From the NCBI GenBank assembly GCA_009760855.2, contig WPIO01000002.1:12491001-12555000 (forward strand): 64,000 bases of DNA, written 5' to 3'. Of the stretch, positions 22,484-34,000 are shown piece by piece (the stretch's first letter is position 1; the number at the start of each line of letters is the position of its first letter). The position numbers and the translations under genes were made by a program. Under the pieces are notes generated by a model. The model was not told the DNA's origin. It did no database searches and saw only the letters and a list, made by a program, of their open reading frames with translations. This DNA comes from Cristatella mucedo (Eukaryota; Bryozoa; Phylactolaemata; Cristatellidae).

Positions 22484-22830
22484 GACTGAGGGCATGGCAG
22501 CGTCCCCTGTCTCGCCGTGGACTCGTTACCGCTCAGAACTTCATTACACCCTAATAAAGCTCCGAAATAGATCTCGAGAGTTTTAGAGGGCACTGTCACA
22601 CAACCCCTTCTAAGCTGGCGGTAAATTCTATTTTCGAAGCGAGCCCCGCGTCATATGCACTGTTACTCCTCTCATAAAGTGTGCCTATTCCTTTATTATA
22701 CTTAAATTTCTAATTCGTCTTTGTCACGTTGAACTCTATTATTTTATTGCTCACGTAACTTTGCTATACATGCTTTAATCAACGAGTATGTGCAGCTACA
22801 AGTGCTGAAATGTATAATAAGAGACCGTCA
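22484..22830. other. 3' flank of the HAUS8-like gene
   Basis: Contains the polyadenylation signal and then AT-rich sequence without recognisable features. Confidence 0.4.
22553..22558 (+). terminator. polyadenylation signal of the HAUS8-like gene
   Basis: AATAAA, 70 nt after the TAG stop of the last exon, at the usual distance for a short 3' UTR. Confidence 0.55.
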
Positions 22831-23420
22831 AAAAGAAATCAAAGCCGGCGAAGTGGCTACAGTGATTTGAAACTCGTGCCTCATTACTTTCTTCGCTAAT
22901 TGACCCTGAGAGTCATTTTCTTTCAGAGTTTAGCTTTCGCCTTAACCTTACGCGAGAGACTTCCTGTGTCTCAATGCTCTGTTGTCTATAATTTGTAATC
23001 AAAGCCGCAGTTGTGCGAGCTCTTTATGGAAACGACAGCTGCATTGCAATTCAATTGAATTTTGCTGCCATTTGGGTTGGGCCATCGGAGGCCCTAGCTT
23101 GAGAACGCTCTAGGGCCATCCTATGAAAGTTGGTGAGGCAAACTTAGCATACCGTTCTCTATCTTTTGGAATCAAAACCGCAGTTGCGCGAGGTTTTTTT
23201 TGGATATGGCAGCTGTATTGCCGTTCGAATGTGTGCAGGTAGGCTGGCTGGCCCGGGCCACTTGTGGCACCACAATGCGAAAGCGAAACTGCATGAAATT
23301 TAGTGGGTAAATCCGACATGCGTTTCTGAAAATTTCGAATAAAACCGCAACGCTCTGACGTTTATCTCGGAAATGGCAGCTGCATCGCAGTTATATGAAA
23401 GGGACCGAAACAGTTCCGCA
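22830..23420. repeat. degenerate tandem repeat, unit about 170 bp
   Basis: The motif ATCAAARCCGCAGTTGYGCG followed about 30 bp later by GGCAGCTGCATTGC recurs at 22998, 23171 and, more worn, 23339. A weaker hit at 22838 suggests a fourth unit. Confidence 0.7.
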
Positions 23421-23937
23421 GTTGCAAATTAACACTTGGATTTGCAAGGCGACCTCTTAGCTGTCTGCCAATGCATATGTCTTCCTATCAGTTGATCAAC
23501 GGTGCAATTAGAGGAGGGCAGTCATCGGCCAATTCGTTGAAAGCAGCAGGAACATCCGCTAAAGGAACGAAGCTCAGAGCTACAATTATTTTACCTTGTA
23601 TTCGCATGTTTCCGTCGTCACTACCGTGTCCTATTGCAAGATTAAAATCTTGAACCTTACGCCAAACATTCTGTCCGAGATCAGGGAAGCATCTAGCTAG
23701 CTGCTCTCCACAAAAATGCTTGAACAGGTATTCTGATTGGCTTTCTCAAAATCTTACATGACATTCAGAGTCAGCAATTTTAATGCAGTACGACACTGGA
23801 AGCACTATGCCGAGCTGGTTTTGCCTAGTTGGTTTGGTTTGGCCTTTAAAATGTCCTTTGGGGACTGTGCCCACAGTTCCAATCCCCCAAAGCCAGAAGC
23901 TCACTAACAAATAATGTACAACATCCCCTGACTTGAC
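23421..23937. other. intergenic, nothing recognised
   Basis: No exon with paired splice sites and no known repeat; a 60-codon frame at 23.47 kb has no similarity I recognise. Confidence 0.4.
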
Positions 23938-24085
23938 TGGTTTGGCCTAGCGATCAAGGTGCTCGGCTCGACCAAGGTCTGACTGAGGTCGTGGGCTCGA
24001 GCCCCGAGGCATATGTGAAGCGCCTGAATAGAGATTAAGTTCTCTTGGGGCGCTATATAAATGAATTCTATTTATTTTTACTTAC
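23938..24085 (+). mobile_element. SINE-2 copy
   Basis: A-box-like TGGCCTAGCGATCAAGG, B-box GTGGGCTCGAGCCCC, hairpin tail GCGCCTGAATAGAGATTAAG ... GGGGCGCTATATAAATG, then T-rich sequence. Confidence 0.82.
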
Positions 24086-24600
24086 TAATTGATATTATAA
24101 GTGCGCACCTTTGTCGTGTGTGAACGCTTTTGTCGGCGGGCTTTTGTAAGCACGCATTTCTTATGGCGTCCCACTTCTGGCCGACCGGCAGTAGCCCCCC
24201 ATCAAGCAGCACATCTACTAGCTGTTCTCATTCGCATTTTACTTTCTGGACTGGACCTGTCTGAACTTTCATCTCGCTACCTGCTTCGTTCATTAAGCTG
24301 CGCCTTCAACCAACTCAGATTCTTTGAAGACCCTGCTGCCGTCAGTTCAAATGCTTACGCCCAGGTGCGGAATGAATGCGACAGTGGGTTCTGACCTCCC
24401 TTGAATCGACCTGAAGGGTCGAGCGTCGGGCTTCGTGGCCGCCCGTACGCTTGCCTTCGTGAAAAAGTAGTCAAGCTACCCCTGAAAAAGTCAGTCAGGA
24501 CCCATTTGCTTAACCATGGTTACCCTATGCTACGCATATATATATATATTTAATGCAATTAATAGGATTGATCTCTAAATGTAACTCCACAAACCCACAA
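24086..24600. other. intergenic with a possible LINE remnant
   Basis: A 97-codon frame at 24.10-24.39 kb includes LSELSSRYLLRSL, vaguely like the LINE C-terminus, but the match is too weak to call. A short (TA)n lies at 24536-24550. Confidence 0.3.
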
Positions 24601-24604
24601 TGAC

Positions 24605-24786
24605 TAGTGAGCCGTGATGGCACACTAGGTAAGGCGGTTGCTTTCATGACCTCGGTCCCAAAGTCGTGGGTTCGATTCCTGTGGTGGGCGATCCTTTATC
24701 GCCACTGCAAGCGGTGGTGATAGCCGTCAAGGCTCTTCTGTCGCTATACAAAAAGAGGCTGTTTAAGCAGCTAGATTTTTTTTTAA
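24605..24786 (+). mobile_element. SINE-1 (tRNA-derived), full-length copy
   Basis: The tRNA-like head has GATGGCACACTAGGTAAGGC and the B-box GTGGGTTCGATTCC. The body repeats GGCGATCCTTTATCGCC (a hairpin), then TCTGTCGCTATACAAAAAG and a T-run tail. Confidence 0.82.
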
Positions 24787-24960
24787 GTGGCGTTACGCTG
24801 GAAAGTTTTCTGTTTAGTGAACTCAAAGCCCAAGTGGCTTTCTGTGCGCATACGGCAGCCAACCGACTTCATCTAACGGAACAAAGAGAAAGCGAGAAGC
24901 ATAGCTGAGTCAGGAAGTTTGTTGAGGAGTTGGTAGCATGAATGTACCAGCTCGGATATT
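24787..24960 (-). mobile_element. LINE-B 3' UTR fragment
   Basis: Matches 36.70-36.86 kb in order (GCCAACCGACTTCATCT, GCATAGCTGAGTCAGGA, GTAGCATGAATGTACCAGCTC). Confidence 0.7.
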
Positions 24961-24999
24961 ATGCATTAATAAATCCAATAATCCGGTAGCCATCCATTT

Positions 25000-25480
25000 T
25001 GGTTTGGCTACCGAAAAAAGCCACTAGGTCACTGCAGCTGGTGATTAATGCGGCTGAAAGGCTAGTTAAAAAATCCCAGAGGTCTGACCGTGCTTTGGCC
25101 TTTGCTGAAGGAGCTTCGACGGCTTCAGGTTAATCAAACGAATACAGAGTAAAGGTTCTCACGCTGACCCATAAGGCCCCCCCCCAAGGCTGAGCTCCTT
25201 CATACCTAGCTGAACTGCTGCACCAGTCTAAGCCTCCTCGCGCCCCTCGGTTCGTCCGTGTACAATGCATGTAGGTATGTATTTCGTTCCCTACGCTTAA
25301 AGACCGCTGGCGACAGAAGCTTTTGCTCTGGAGGTCCTAGACTGTGGAGGAAGATTTATTGCACAATTCCTACGAAAAGAAATCTACTGCCGGCATCTAC
25401 CTGCTGCCGATTGTGGCACATTCTACCGCATGCATACCGAAAGCCGCAGTTTTTTATGACCGCTTTGTAGAAGACTGCTG
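25000..25480 (+). mobile_element. LINE-B fragment (RT C-terminus)
   Basis: Complementary in order to the 36.9-37.25 kb minus-strand copy: GCCACTAGGTCACTGCAGC, GCTGAACTGCTGCACCAG, AAAGACCGCTGGCGACAGAAG, TCCTAGACTGTGGAGG. Frames are broken. A poly-C run lies at about 25178-25186. Confidence 0.7.
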
Positions 25481-25554
25481 CGTAACATCCACGTATGTAA
25501 TGTAATTTAATGAATCGTATCTTTGTCTGTAACTCCCCACAAAGCCACAAAGGC

Positions 25555-25731
25555 TAGGTGGATGTTACGCAGAAGTGTTTTGCATAGATAAGCAAAGCCT
25601 GCACAGCTTTCGGTGTACATTCAGTAGCCAACAGACTTCATCTCAGGCAACAAAAAGAAAGTGAGAAGCATAAGAGAGTCAGGAGACCAGTTGAGGTAGT
25701 GAGTAGCGTGGAAGTAGCAGCTCAGGACTGT
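25555..25731 (-). mobile_element. LINE-B 3' UTR fragment
   Basis: GTGGATGTTACGCAGAAGTG, GTAGCCAACAGACTTCATCT and GTGGAAGTAGCAGCTCAGGA parallel 36.67-36.86 kb. It ends abruptly where the AT-rich hAT segment begins. Confidence 0.7.
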
Positions 25732-25749
25732 TCTACTGTTTCTAACGGA

Positions 25750-27400
25750 AACTTAAACAAAAAAGTACTACAACTGAAGCTCAAACGTTAATTATTATTA
25801 AAATAAAATATGTAACTGAAAAATATTTTTAAATTTCTTTTGATGTTTGGTGATTTGCTGTGATACATTTTTCAGATTGGCCAAGAACTAAAATGTAATT
25901 TTTCAAAAACTAAGTAAGATATCAATTAAATTGATATTGTGGCATCAAAAATATTAATATTCTTTTCAGCCATGTCTTCAGTTTTGGAATACGCCGCAAA
26001 ACGAAAGAGTCCAATTACAGAAGAGCCAGTAAGTCCAGGTGGAAGATGCAATAATATCATCAAACGTTCTGGAAACTCCGTGACAGCGTTGAAGTATCAT
26101 CTGAAGATAAACGGAGTTTATTTTGATAAACCTGCTGGAGGGTGTACATCCAAGATAGAGCCCGTGAAAAATAAGAGAGAAAAAAAACGATTGCTGATTT
26201 CCTGGGTCAAAAGAGTCTGAAGGAGATTGTCAGCGATCTGGCTACTGATGGAATATTGATTAGAGCTATCGTTCGAAATGTAAATATATACTGCAATCAA
26301 TCTCACGGGACGGATTCAAACTTTCAGCGAACAAAAGCGATGTGATGAAGCTAGTGCAAGGATGATTACCGAAGAAAAGAAAAACAAAACGATCGCCGAG
26401 AAAAACTTTCACGCGAAAACTCGAGAGAGAAGTAAAGTTTAGCATGACTGTGGATGAATATACAATTGCGAGAGGATGTTGATTCTTCGGAGTCAACAAT
26501 CATGATAGCGGCGACGAAACAACAATCAAGATGAGTCTTGTTCGCATATGTGGTCCGTGCACTGCTCTCCATACGAAGGAATCGGTGAAAGTGCATTTGA
26601 ACGCTTTTGGAATAAAAATGGAGAGAGATCTGGTGAGATCTACTCAGCACGGCGCTGAGGTAAATAACAAATGCTTTAGCCTCATCAATTTCATCGGCCA
26701 GTTCTGCTTAAATCATGGTCTCTACCTTGGAGTATGTGACACATTATACAAGAAGTGTACTGAGATGAGCGATTTAAACCTGGAGTGATGATGTTGATGA
26801 AATAGACAATTCTGAAAGAAGTACGGACTTGGAAGTGGTCAGCGATGATAGATTAGAATGAGATGTCAATTACCACGATCTGCTCACGAAATCACGAAAT
26901 CTTGTCACATTCATTAGAAAATCATCATTAAATGGAGTCAACAATGTAGAAGTTGTCGTCGAGCAATCGTCCAATGATTTTGAAAGTGTGAACTTGTCTA
27001 TTCAAGATGAATTTAATTTTTTACTTCAAAAAGATTGATCATTGATTGCAGTCGGAGGACAAGACATTTCAAATGGCTCAAGTCCGAATTCACGCTCATC
27101 AGGGACTCTGGCCAGCGAACTAAAATTTTCTGCAAATTGTACAATGCAATTCTATCCATTCAACCGACATTGCCGGACGTTGAAAGAGTTTTTTCGGTCT
27201 GTAAGGTTTTCTTGTGTAAAATTAAGATTTCATGTCTCAGACAAGTCACATAATACACTTGCATTCTTGAAATATTATAATACAAAGTAAAACTATACTG
27301 ATTTAGAACTTATCACGAAAGATATATAATAAAGCAGTGTTAAACACAAATAGTATATTGACAGTAAATATAGTAAATAAAAATATGGAAAAAACACTAC
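25750..27400 (+). mobile_element. hAT-superfamily DNA transposon remnant
   Basis: Translation of several plus-strand frames gives an N-terminal BED-like region (ITALKYHLK-type motif near 26.08 kb), then FSMTVDEYTIARG, FFGVNNHD and FCLNHGLYLGVCDTLY. The C-terminal dimerisation block is LYNAILSIQPT..DVERVFSV with LRFHVSDKSHNTLAFLKYY, close to the hAT consensus. Many stops and frameshifts make it a pseudogene. The segment is distinctly AT-rich. I could not fix terminal inverted repeats or an 8-bp target duplication. Confidence 0.75.
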
Positions 27401-29489
27401 AAACACCTGTTGACAGCTACTTTTTTCGAAAATCTAATTTTTCAAAAATGACTTCACAAACCCTACTCCCGACGATCTTTTCCGACTATCTATGAATCAC
27501 GATCACTGCTGACGCAGCCGCTCGTGCTGTTGATGAGCTGCTTTGGGAAAATGAATAAAGCGTATAAACTGAATACTATAGATACTACAGTCGCTATGGT
27601 GCCGTTCGATTATTGGTGGAAGAAACAACTGAATTTCCTGCACCCTTTTTTAATTTGTAGCCATTACGTAAACTATCTCGCTTGACACTAATCGACGCTA
27701 GTGACAGTCAGCAATGAGAAAAAACTACAGTCTTGCAGATTAACTCTCTAATCCGATTCATATATCAGTGTCACCAATCAAACTTTCTTCCTTTTTGTCT
27801 ATCGTGAGACGGCGGTGGAGAATTACTTTCCCAACGATCGCTTTTATGATTGACCTATTAGTACCTCCTTCATACGATTAACATACCTGTGCCTCCGTAC
27901 TTCATCGGCTAGAAGAGATCGGCGTGCAATCGCGCCATTAGTGGCATTTTAGGTAGGTAGGTCAATGCATTGAACGTAATTTCTTCGCCGACGACGCGCA
28001 GCTCTAGCTCGCACTCGGATCCGACCGACTGCGAATTATGATGAACCCTAAATTGGAAAACTAAGGATCTCACTGTGCTGCTTTCTGAATTCTAACTAAG
28101 CAAGTCTCCTCTAGCACGCGTACCAAAAATGCCCGTCAAACCACACGATTAGTACTACTTAACAGCGAGTGTGTCTCCTACAAACCTAAAGCGGCTATGT
28201 GTCAGCATCGCTAAATGAGCTGGTGGCGACTCCACGTTGAACGAAGGACTGAGGTCACATTCAACTCATACCTTCAAGGACTGCTAAGCTCCTGCCTTCT
28301 TAGTTAATTTGCGACAGCATCGCGCGCCTCCTCAGGACCTCTACACGTTCAGCGAAATCAATTAGCTATAATCTTCAGGTCTCACACTGCGGATAATGTG
28401 TTTTAGGGAATGCCGGGGAAGCCATTGGCTGTCAGTTCTCCAATGACTGCCAATTCCGACACTCCCAGCCGTTCTTCTTTGCTTCTTATTTTTTCTGCTT
28501 TCTTCCTTGGCTGTTTTTCATATCAGCTAAGCTTCTCAGTCTTTCGATTTTGGCCACCGATTATCCAAAAGCACGATAAATTCACAGCCTGCTAGAGGAA
28601 AGCACTTTGGGGCACTACAAAGCAAACTGCTTCGCCGAAATATGGAGGAAAACACGAAAGCGAGAAGCAGTTTCGGTCGAATTTGGCTCGTGTTCCCACA
28701 CCTTTTCAGAGGAGAAAATGGAAGATGAGGCTGTTCCAACCGATAGAGCCAGGTCCGGCGGCTGCCTTATGCGCAGCAGTAGCTATGCCGCACGGACAGA
28801 CTTTCGGTTGGGCGCCGGCGTCACCTAGGTACCACAACACATGTCTCTGGATCTAATGGCAGTTATTCGCTGGGCTGCTCTTACGCCGTACAACAAGTGC
28901 ATACGTAATTGGGTTAATTAAGATAAAGCACAATTCGATGCGGTAATTTTAGAATTGGTTTACCCAAAACGCCATCAGAACAGCTAATCTTTTAGTTTTC
29001 ATATCCAAATTCCTCTGCAACTTCACATTGCCATGAAAACTAAGCGTGTGTTAAGCAGAAGAGATTTCTGTTTTTAACACCTAAAGCCTAATGCCTGGCT
29101 TAGACGGTGAGTCTTGCTTCCTGCCAAATAGAGTCTTCTGTGTATACATCACCAATACGGTGATGGCGGTCCGAGACTTAGATAAGACTTGATGAAGACT
29201 CAGCAGCCAAACCCGGCTCTAATTCTTCGGCCAAGACTCGGGTTAGGCTTAGCAGGCGACCAATCATAGGCGCCGTTCAGGCCACGCCTACTACATTGCT
29301 TTGACAGGTGTGGTGGACGTCTTGACCGGCGAAATCATCAATGCGTTCCCTAATGGAACACCCGGAGCTTGGAGTTAAAAAATCAGACTTTGAGGCGGCT
29401 TCTTCTTTGCTGGTTGAAGTAAAACCTAAGCAGCGGCAGCCGACTCCAATACACTGGGATGTTGATCAAGGAGGGCCACTTCCTGCCTA
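27401..29489. other. intergenic, nothing recognised
   Basis: AT-rich, with short frames only. A charged 60-70-codon frame near 28.6-28.8 kb has no splice context or similarity that I recognise. Confidence 0.35.
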
Positions 29490-29625
29490 GCTGGATTGGT
29501 CCAGTGGTTAAGGTGCTCGCCCGACCAAGGCCTGGCTGAGATCGTGGGCTCGAGCCCCGAGGCATATGTGAAGCGCTTGAATAGAGATTAAGTTCTCTTA
29601 AAGCGATATACAGATGAATTATATA
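29490..29625 (+). mobile_element. SINE-2 copy
   Basis: The best A-box of the family (TGGTCCAGTGGTTAAGG), B-box GTGGGCTCGAGCCCC, tail GCGCTTGAATAGAGATTAAG with a partly lost closing arm. Confidence 0.8.
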
Positions 29626-30047
29626 TAACAAAGGTAATTTTCCCATAAACGCTCAGTGGGCAGAGGAAGTAAGAAGAAAGACTTCGAGCAAGGCTATCGT
29701 CTCAACCTCCTGGAAAATTAAGAGCGAAGTAAGACTCGAATAGGCTAGGAAGCAGGTAGGAAGCAAGACTCACCGTCCAAACCATGCTAAAGTGGATTTC
29801 GGCAGCACACAGGCTTTACCTAAAGTAACAGAGAATAGTTCATAAGCATAACTGTGTGGAAGGGCAGTAAAGGAAGTAGCATGACCAATAGAGAAAAGGA
29901 TGGCTAAAACAGAAATACCAGAGTCGAGAGCAGACAGAACATCTCAGCATTGTGGAGTGTTGTAGAAGTGACTCCTATAGCTTAGGAAAATTGCTGAGCA
30001 AAATGAAACACTCGTCGCTCACAGTAAAGCTTAAATCGTCGGTGACG
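29626..30047. other. 3' flank of FGGY, nothing recognised
   Basis: Imperfect internal words such as GAAGCAGGTAGGAAGCAAG; no coding or repeat call. Confidence 0.35.
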
Positions 30048-30053
30048 TTTATT
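30048..30053 (-). terminator. polyadenylation signal of FGGY
   Basis: AATAAA on the minus strand about 66 nt past the stop codon, giving a short 3' UTR. Confidence 0.55.
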
Positions 30054-30118
30054 TGTGTGCTAAGCCCGAAAGCAAATAGTGATTACTGTAACAAAGATAG
30101 AGCGTTTGGCTACGAACA

Positions 30119-31087
30119 TCAGACATCATTCATAAGCTTCTTATAATTTCTCTGATCGAGTAGCATTTGCTTATAAACGAAGTACTTCCGAGCATGATAA
30201 TCTGAGGCCGACTGGTCTGGTAGCACGAGGCTCCCGGAGTTGGACATTTCATGCATCACTCGAGTCAGGTCGCCATTTGATTTGAAGGCAGCGCAAGCTC
30301 CTAGCATAGCAGCACCTACCAGGACAGTGGCCTGTGACTCTGTGGGCACGACGACAGGCAGCTGCATGACATCGGCAGTGGTCTGCACAAACAAGCTGCT
30401 CTTGGACAGACCGCCACACATGTACAGGGCGCTTACTTTATGACCGTGCAATCGCAGCTCATCTACGATGTGCCGCGTGCCGTAAGCAAGGCTCTGCAGC
30501 ACGGCAAGATACAGTACGGCCAGGTCGTCTACGTCAGTGCCGAGGGTCAGACCGGAGACCATGCCGTGCAGAGACGAGTCGGCCAGTGGGGATCGGTTGC
30601 CATGGAAGTCGGGCCACACATGCAGCTCTCGCGTGAGACTGGCCACGGGTACTCCACTCCCTGCTGCCAGCTCGTGCAGGCGAGCCGACAGCACAGCATA
30701 GACGCGGCTGCTGCCACCCTCTGCACAGGCAGCCTTGAGGTCAGCAGAGTTGAACGCCGAGTGACCTTGGATGATGTGATCCACCAGCTTGCCGGTGGCG
30801 CTCTGACCGCCTTCGTTCAGCCACAGGCCAGGCACCATCGCGGACAGATAAGGACCCCACACGCCAGGCACGAAGAAAGGCCGTTCATTGACTATCATGT
30901 GGCACGTCGACGTGCCACATATCAAGCCCAATTTCTCGGTCAGTGGCACATGCTCTATGCCTGCGACACGGCAGTCGAGCAAGCCTACACCTCCGGCATG
31001 AGCGTCGATCAGAGAGGTGCCGACGGGCGTGCCCACAGCGAGGCCCAGGGCCTCGGCAGCAGAGGCCGTGAGCCCGTTACCACAAGC
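30119..31087 (-). CDS. FGGY: FGGY exon 4 (last; kinase C-terminal domain)
   Basis: Acceptor TGCCGTTTTCAG, phase 0. This single 969-nt exon carries the catalytic Asp, the CGTSTCHM motif and the whole FGGY_C domain. The frame is open upstream of the acceptor for about 50 codons, but that part is not family-like and is read as intron. Confidence 0.95.
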   Translation of the reverse strand, partial: ACGNGLTASAAEALGLAVGTPVGTSLIDAHAGGVGLLDCRVAGIEHVPLTEKLGLICGTSTCHMIVNERPFFVPGVWGPYLSAMVPGLWLNEGGQSATGKLVDHIIQGHSAFNSADLKAACAEGGSSRVYAVLSARLHELAAGSGVPVASLTRELHVWPDFHGNRSPLADSSLHGMVSGLTLGTDVDDLAVLYLAVLQSLAYGTRHIVDELRLHGHKVSALYMCGGLSKSSLFVQTTADVMQLPVVVPTESQATVLVGAAMLGACAAFKSNGDLTRVMHEMSNSGSLVLPDQSASDYHARKYFVYKQMLLDQRNYKKLMNDV

Positions 31088-34000
31088 CTGAAAACGGCAG
31101 ATAGGGCCGAGATTAGTCAAAGTGCCAGCATCCTTGAGACAGAGCCTGCACTCAAGGCCTAAGAGGATGGATGCACAAGCCAAGCGACTTCTAAGGACAT
31201 TGCTGCTAGATGCTCTAGCAGCAAGGCGTCTGAGACTTCCCAAGCTTCCGGCTTCTCATTCCCCCGGTCCATGCGGGAGACATATTTGGCGGAAGGCTGT
31301 GCGGTCGTTGTTTACAAAACGCCTGAAAGTGTTATTGCACCGGTCAACATTGAAATCGCTACTGACTTACAAAAGGCCCTAATTTGCAGTATCTAGGTAT
31401 GCTGAACGAGAACATAACCATGAAAATTGTACTGAATCGTGTTTTGAAGATATTCATATTTTTCATTATATGTGTTTCGCCATATAAATGTATCCATTAG
31501 GATCGCAACAGCATCCTAAATAAACTTTAACTGGTGTAATATTGCACCCCATTGCGTAATCGCCAAGCACGTTATCATCCAGAGTTGACTGCATCATTTT
31601 CCGGTGCACTGCAATACTATTGCAGGGTGGTGGCTACATTGATTGCTGCAGCAGCAGCCCGAAGCCGCAGGGCCAAACTCATCGGACGTCGACGGCGACA
31701 CATGGTGACTCGGTCAGCAGGCCGACTTTCGTGCCCTTCGGCTGCGGTGGACACTCGTCGACCTCATTGCACCTCTGGCTGTCGCCGCCGATGTCGGAGC
31801 GATCTTTCTGCATCAGCGATTGCACGAAGTCCGGCAGGCTGAGTACAGGGGCTCGGCACTGAAGCCGGCGGCTGGGGGGGCACCTGCCCTCGTCTGCGGT
31901 TTCGTGGACTTCTTTCGTTGACTGCCTTCGCCGGCGAAGCGAACGAGTGGATCAACATCCTCTTCGGCCTCAGCAGCAGAAAATACTATTGTTTGTACTC
32001 CTCCTCGAAACGCAATTGCCAGGTTCGTGCGGTGGCGACCGAGCACGCCAATTCCTGGCCGGCAGCGCCGGCAGTCGGCGATTTCGGGTGAGCGGTCGAG
32101 AGCAGGTCGGCAGCAGCCGCCGCCAAGGTGCCTCCTCATCGCCGCGTGCCCCATCTCCTTACTGTGTACAGTCGACTAACGGCTGCTTAGCTGTCACACG
32201 GCACGTGCATAAGGCGATGACATGCCATGTGAGGCTGTGTAGGCTGCTGCAATCCGATGTACGTCGATAACTGCTGCTTTCTGCCGATCTCTCACCGGTG
32301 AGTAGAATAATAATTCCGTTACTATTATTAGAACGAAATTACAAGACCTGTCGATCGCTATCGGGTCGCCAAAAGACCATAGCTCTAACGGTTTTGTGAT
32401 CTGCCGACCAACTTCTGCCAGCCTGCCCTTGATAATTAAAGGGCTTTTCAAAGTTTTGCACTAAAATCTGAATATGAGACTGGCGATTCAGTCAACTGCT
32501 GGACATTTTTTAAGTTGACGTTTAAGACTCAAGCAACAGTCAGGTGCACCTTTTTCTTGAAACCTTGACAACTTTCGGCTTGGTTCAGCATGTCTGCCAT
32601 GAAACTCACATCGGTGGCGATATTCTGAACCTCGAGATCACAAAGGGTGTTGGCCCCAATGGCCTCATTTTGAGTGGCGAACTTACTCCCTCAGATCACT
32701 AATCGATCTCGTTTGCCGTTTCTGTGCGTTCGTGTGAGCATGTCAACTTCGAGCTTGTCCATGGATGAATTTGTAAACTCTTCACGATATAGGTTTCATT
32801 GATCGAAATCCAGATTCCTCCCCCGATATGTCCCAGACTTTCATGTAGTTCGTATGTACGTGTATTGTATTGTATTGTATGTGTATTGCATGTATTGTAT
32901 GCCGGCTCCTCTGATGAGCCTGTGATGTGGCGTGGACACAGGCCAGTAACCCGCTGGTGGCCAGATGGTTGATTCACCATCAGGGTCGGCCGGTGCACAG
33001 CTGTGGTCCGCCTGTGATGTGGCATGGACACAGGCCGGTAACCAGCTGGTGGCCAGATGGTGGATTCACCATCAGGGTCGGCCGGTGCACAGTTGTGGTC
33101 GATGAATCATCGGAGTCGACCAGGGGACTGGCGAGTCGTGGGAGAGTAGAGGCCGAGGGGAGCCTTGCGCTCTTGGGCTCCGTGTGTCGGGAATAAACTG
33201 TCGGTGTTGGGCATCGGCTGGCTCTCTGCTGTGCGAACAAACGACATTTCATATCCCACATTAACTCGAAACATAGAAATGCTTTCAACGAACATGCTCG
33301 CATGAAAGCGGTCTTTGTATGAAACATAAGAGATGCCGTCCTGTTTACAAAAAAACAGTTCGAAAAATACTACAACATTATCTACGCTTGGCCTATCTCA
33401 GCCATAGCTCAGGTTTTTAATGCTTAACTCGATAAAAGGATTGTTCGAAACGGTCATCGTTCGACCGATACAATTGAAAGTCTTTATTGGATCCTCAGGT
33501 CCTAGCTGATTATGGCCCTACCTCCCTTCTTCCTTTTTTGTTGTTGACTTTCAAAAATCTTCTCTAAAAAGCTCGCGGAGCAGACTGTTAGAAGAATGTA
33601 TCAAGACAATGTCAAATGGGATTCGAGCGATACCTTTCGAGTTAGGCTGCCTCGTACGTGTGCCTAATGACATTCTGGTAATGAAATGACGATAGCAATG
33701 TCCGTACCACCATCATTCCGCTCAACCAATAATCAGCTTTCGTTAAAAGACCCTGCTTGGGCAGTTGAGAATATCGATAAACTCTGCTGATGAGCGATAA
33801 ACTCTGCTGATGAGACTCTGGCGGTTTCTAGGAGTCATACAATTTCGATCGTGTCAAGGCTCTGCGTTCCGTGAGGCAGTCAGGTCGCATCCAGCAGACT
33901 TGTCAAATATGGAGTTCCACTAGGGTCAGTTCTCGGTACCTTGCTGTTCTCCAGAGGAGAACCTCTAGAAAAAGTAAGTCCGGCTAAATCATGGCATCTT

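Noticed and set aside
24605-24700. Functional tRNA gene
   Set aside because: The A- and B-boxes are present but no clean cloverleaf is visible, and the same sequence recurs as a dispersed SINE with a body and tail.
31552-32270. Possible gag-like frames in FGGY intron 3
   Set aside because: Only a faint RPTFVPF-type resemblance; no zinc knuckle, protease or LTR nearby.
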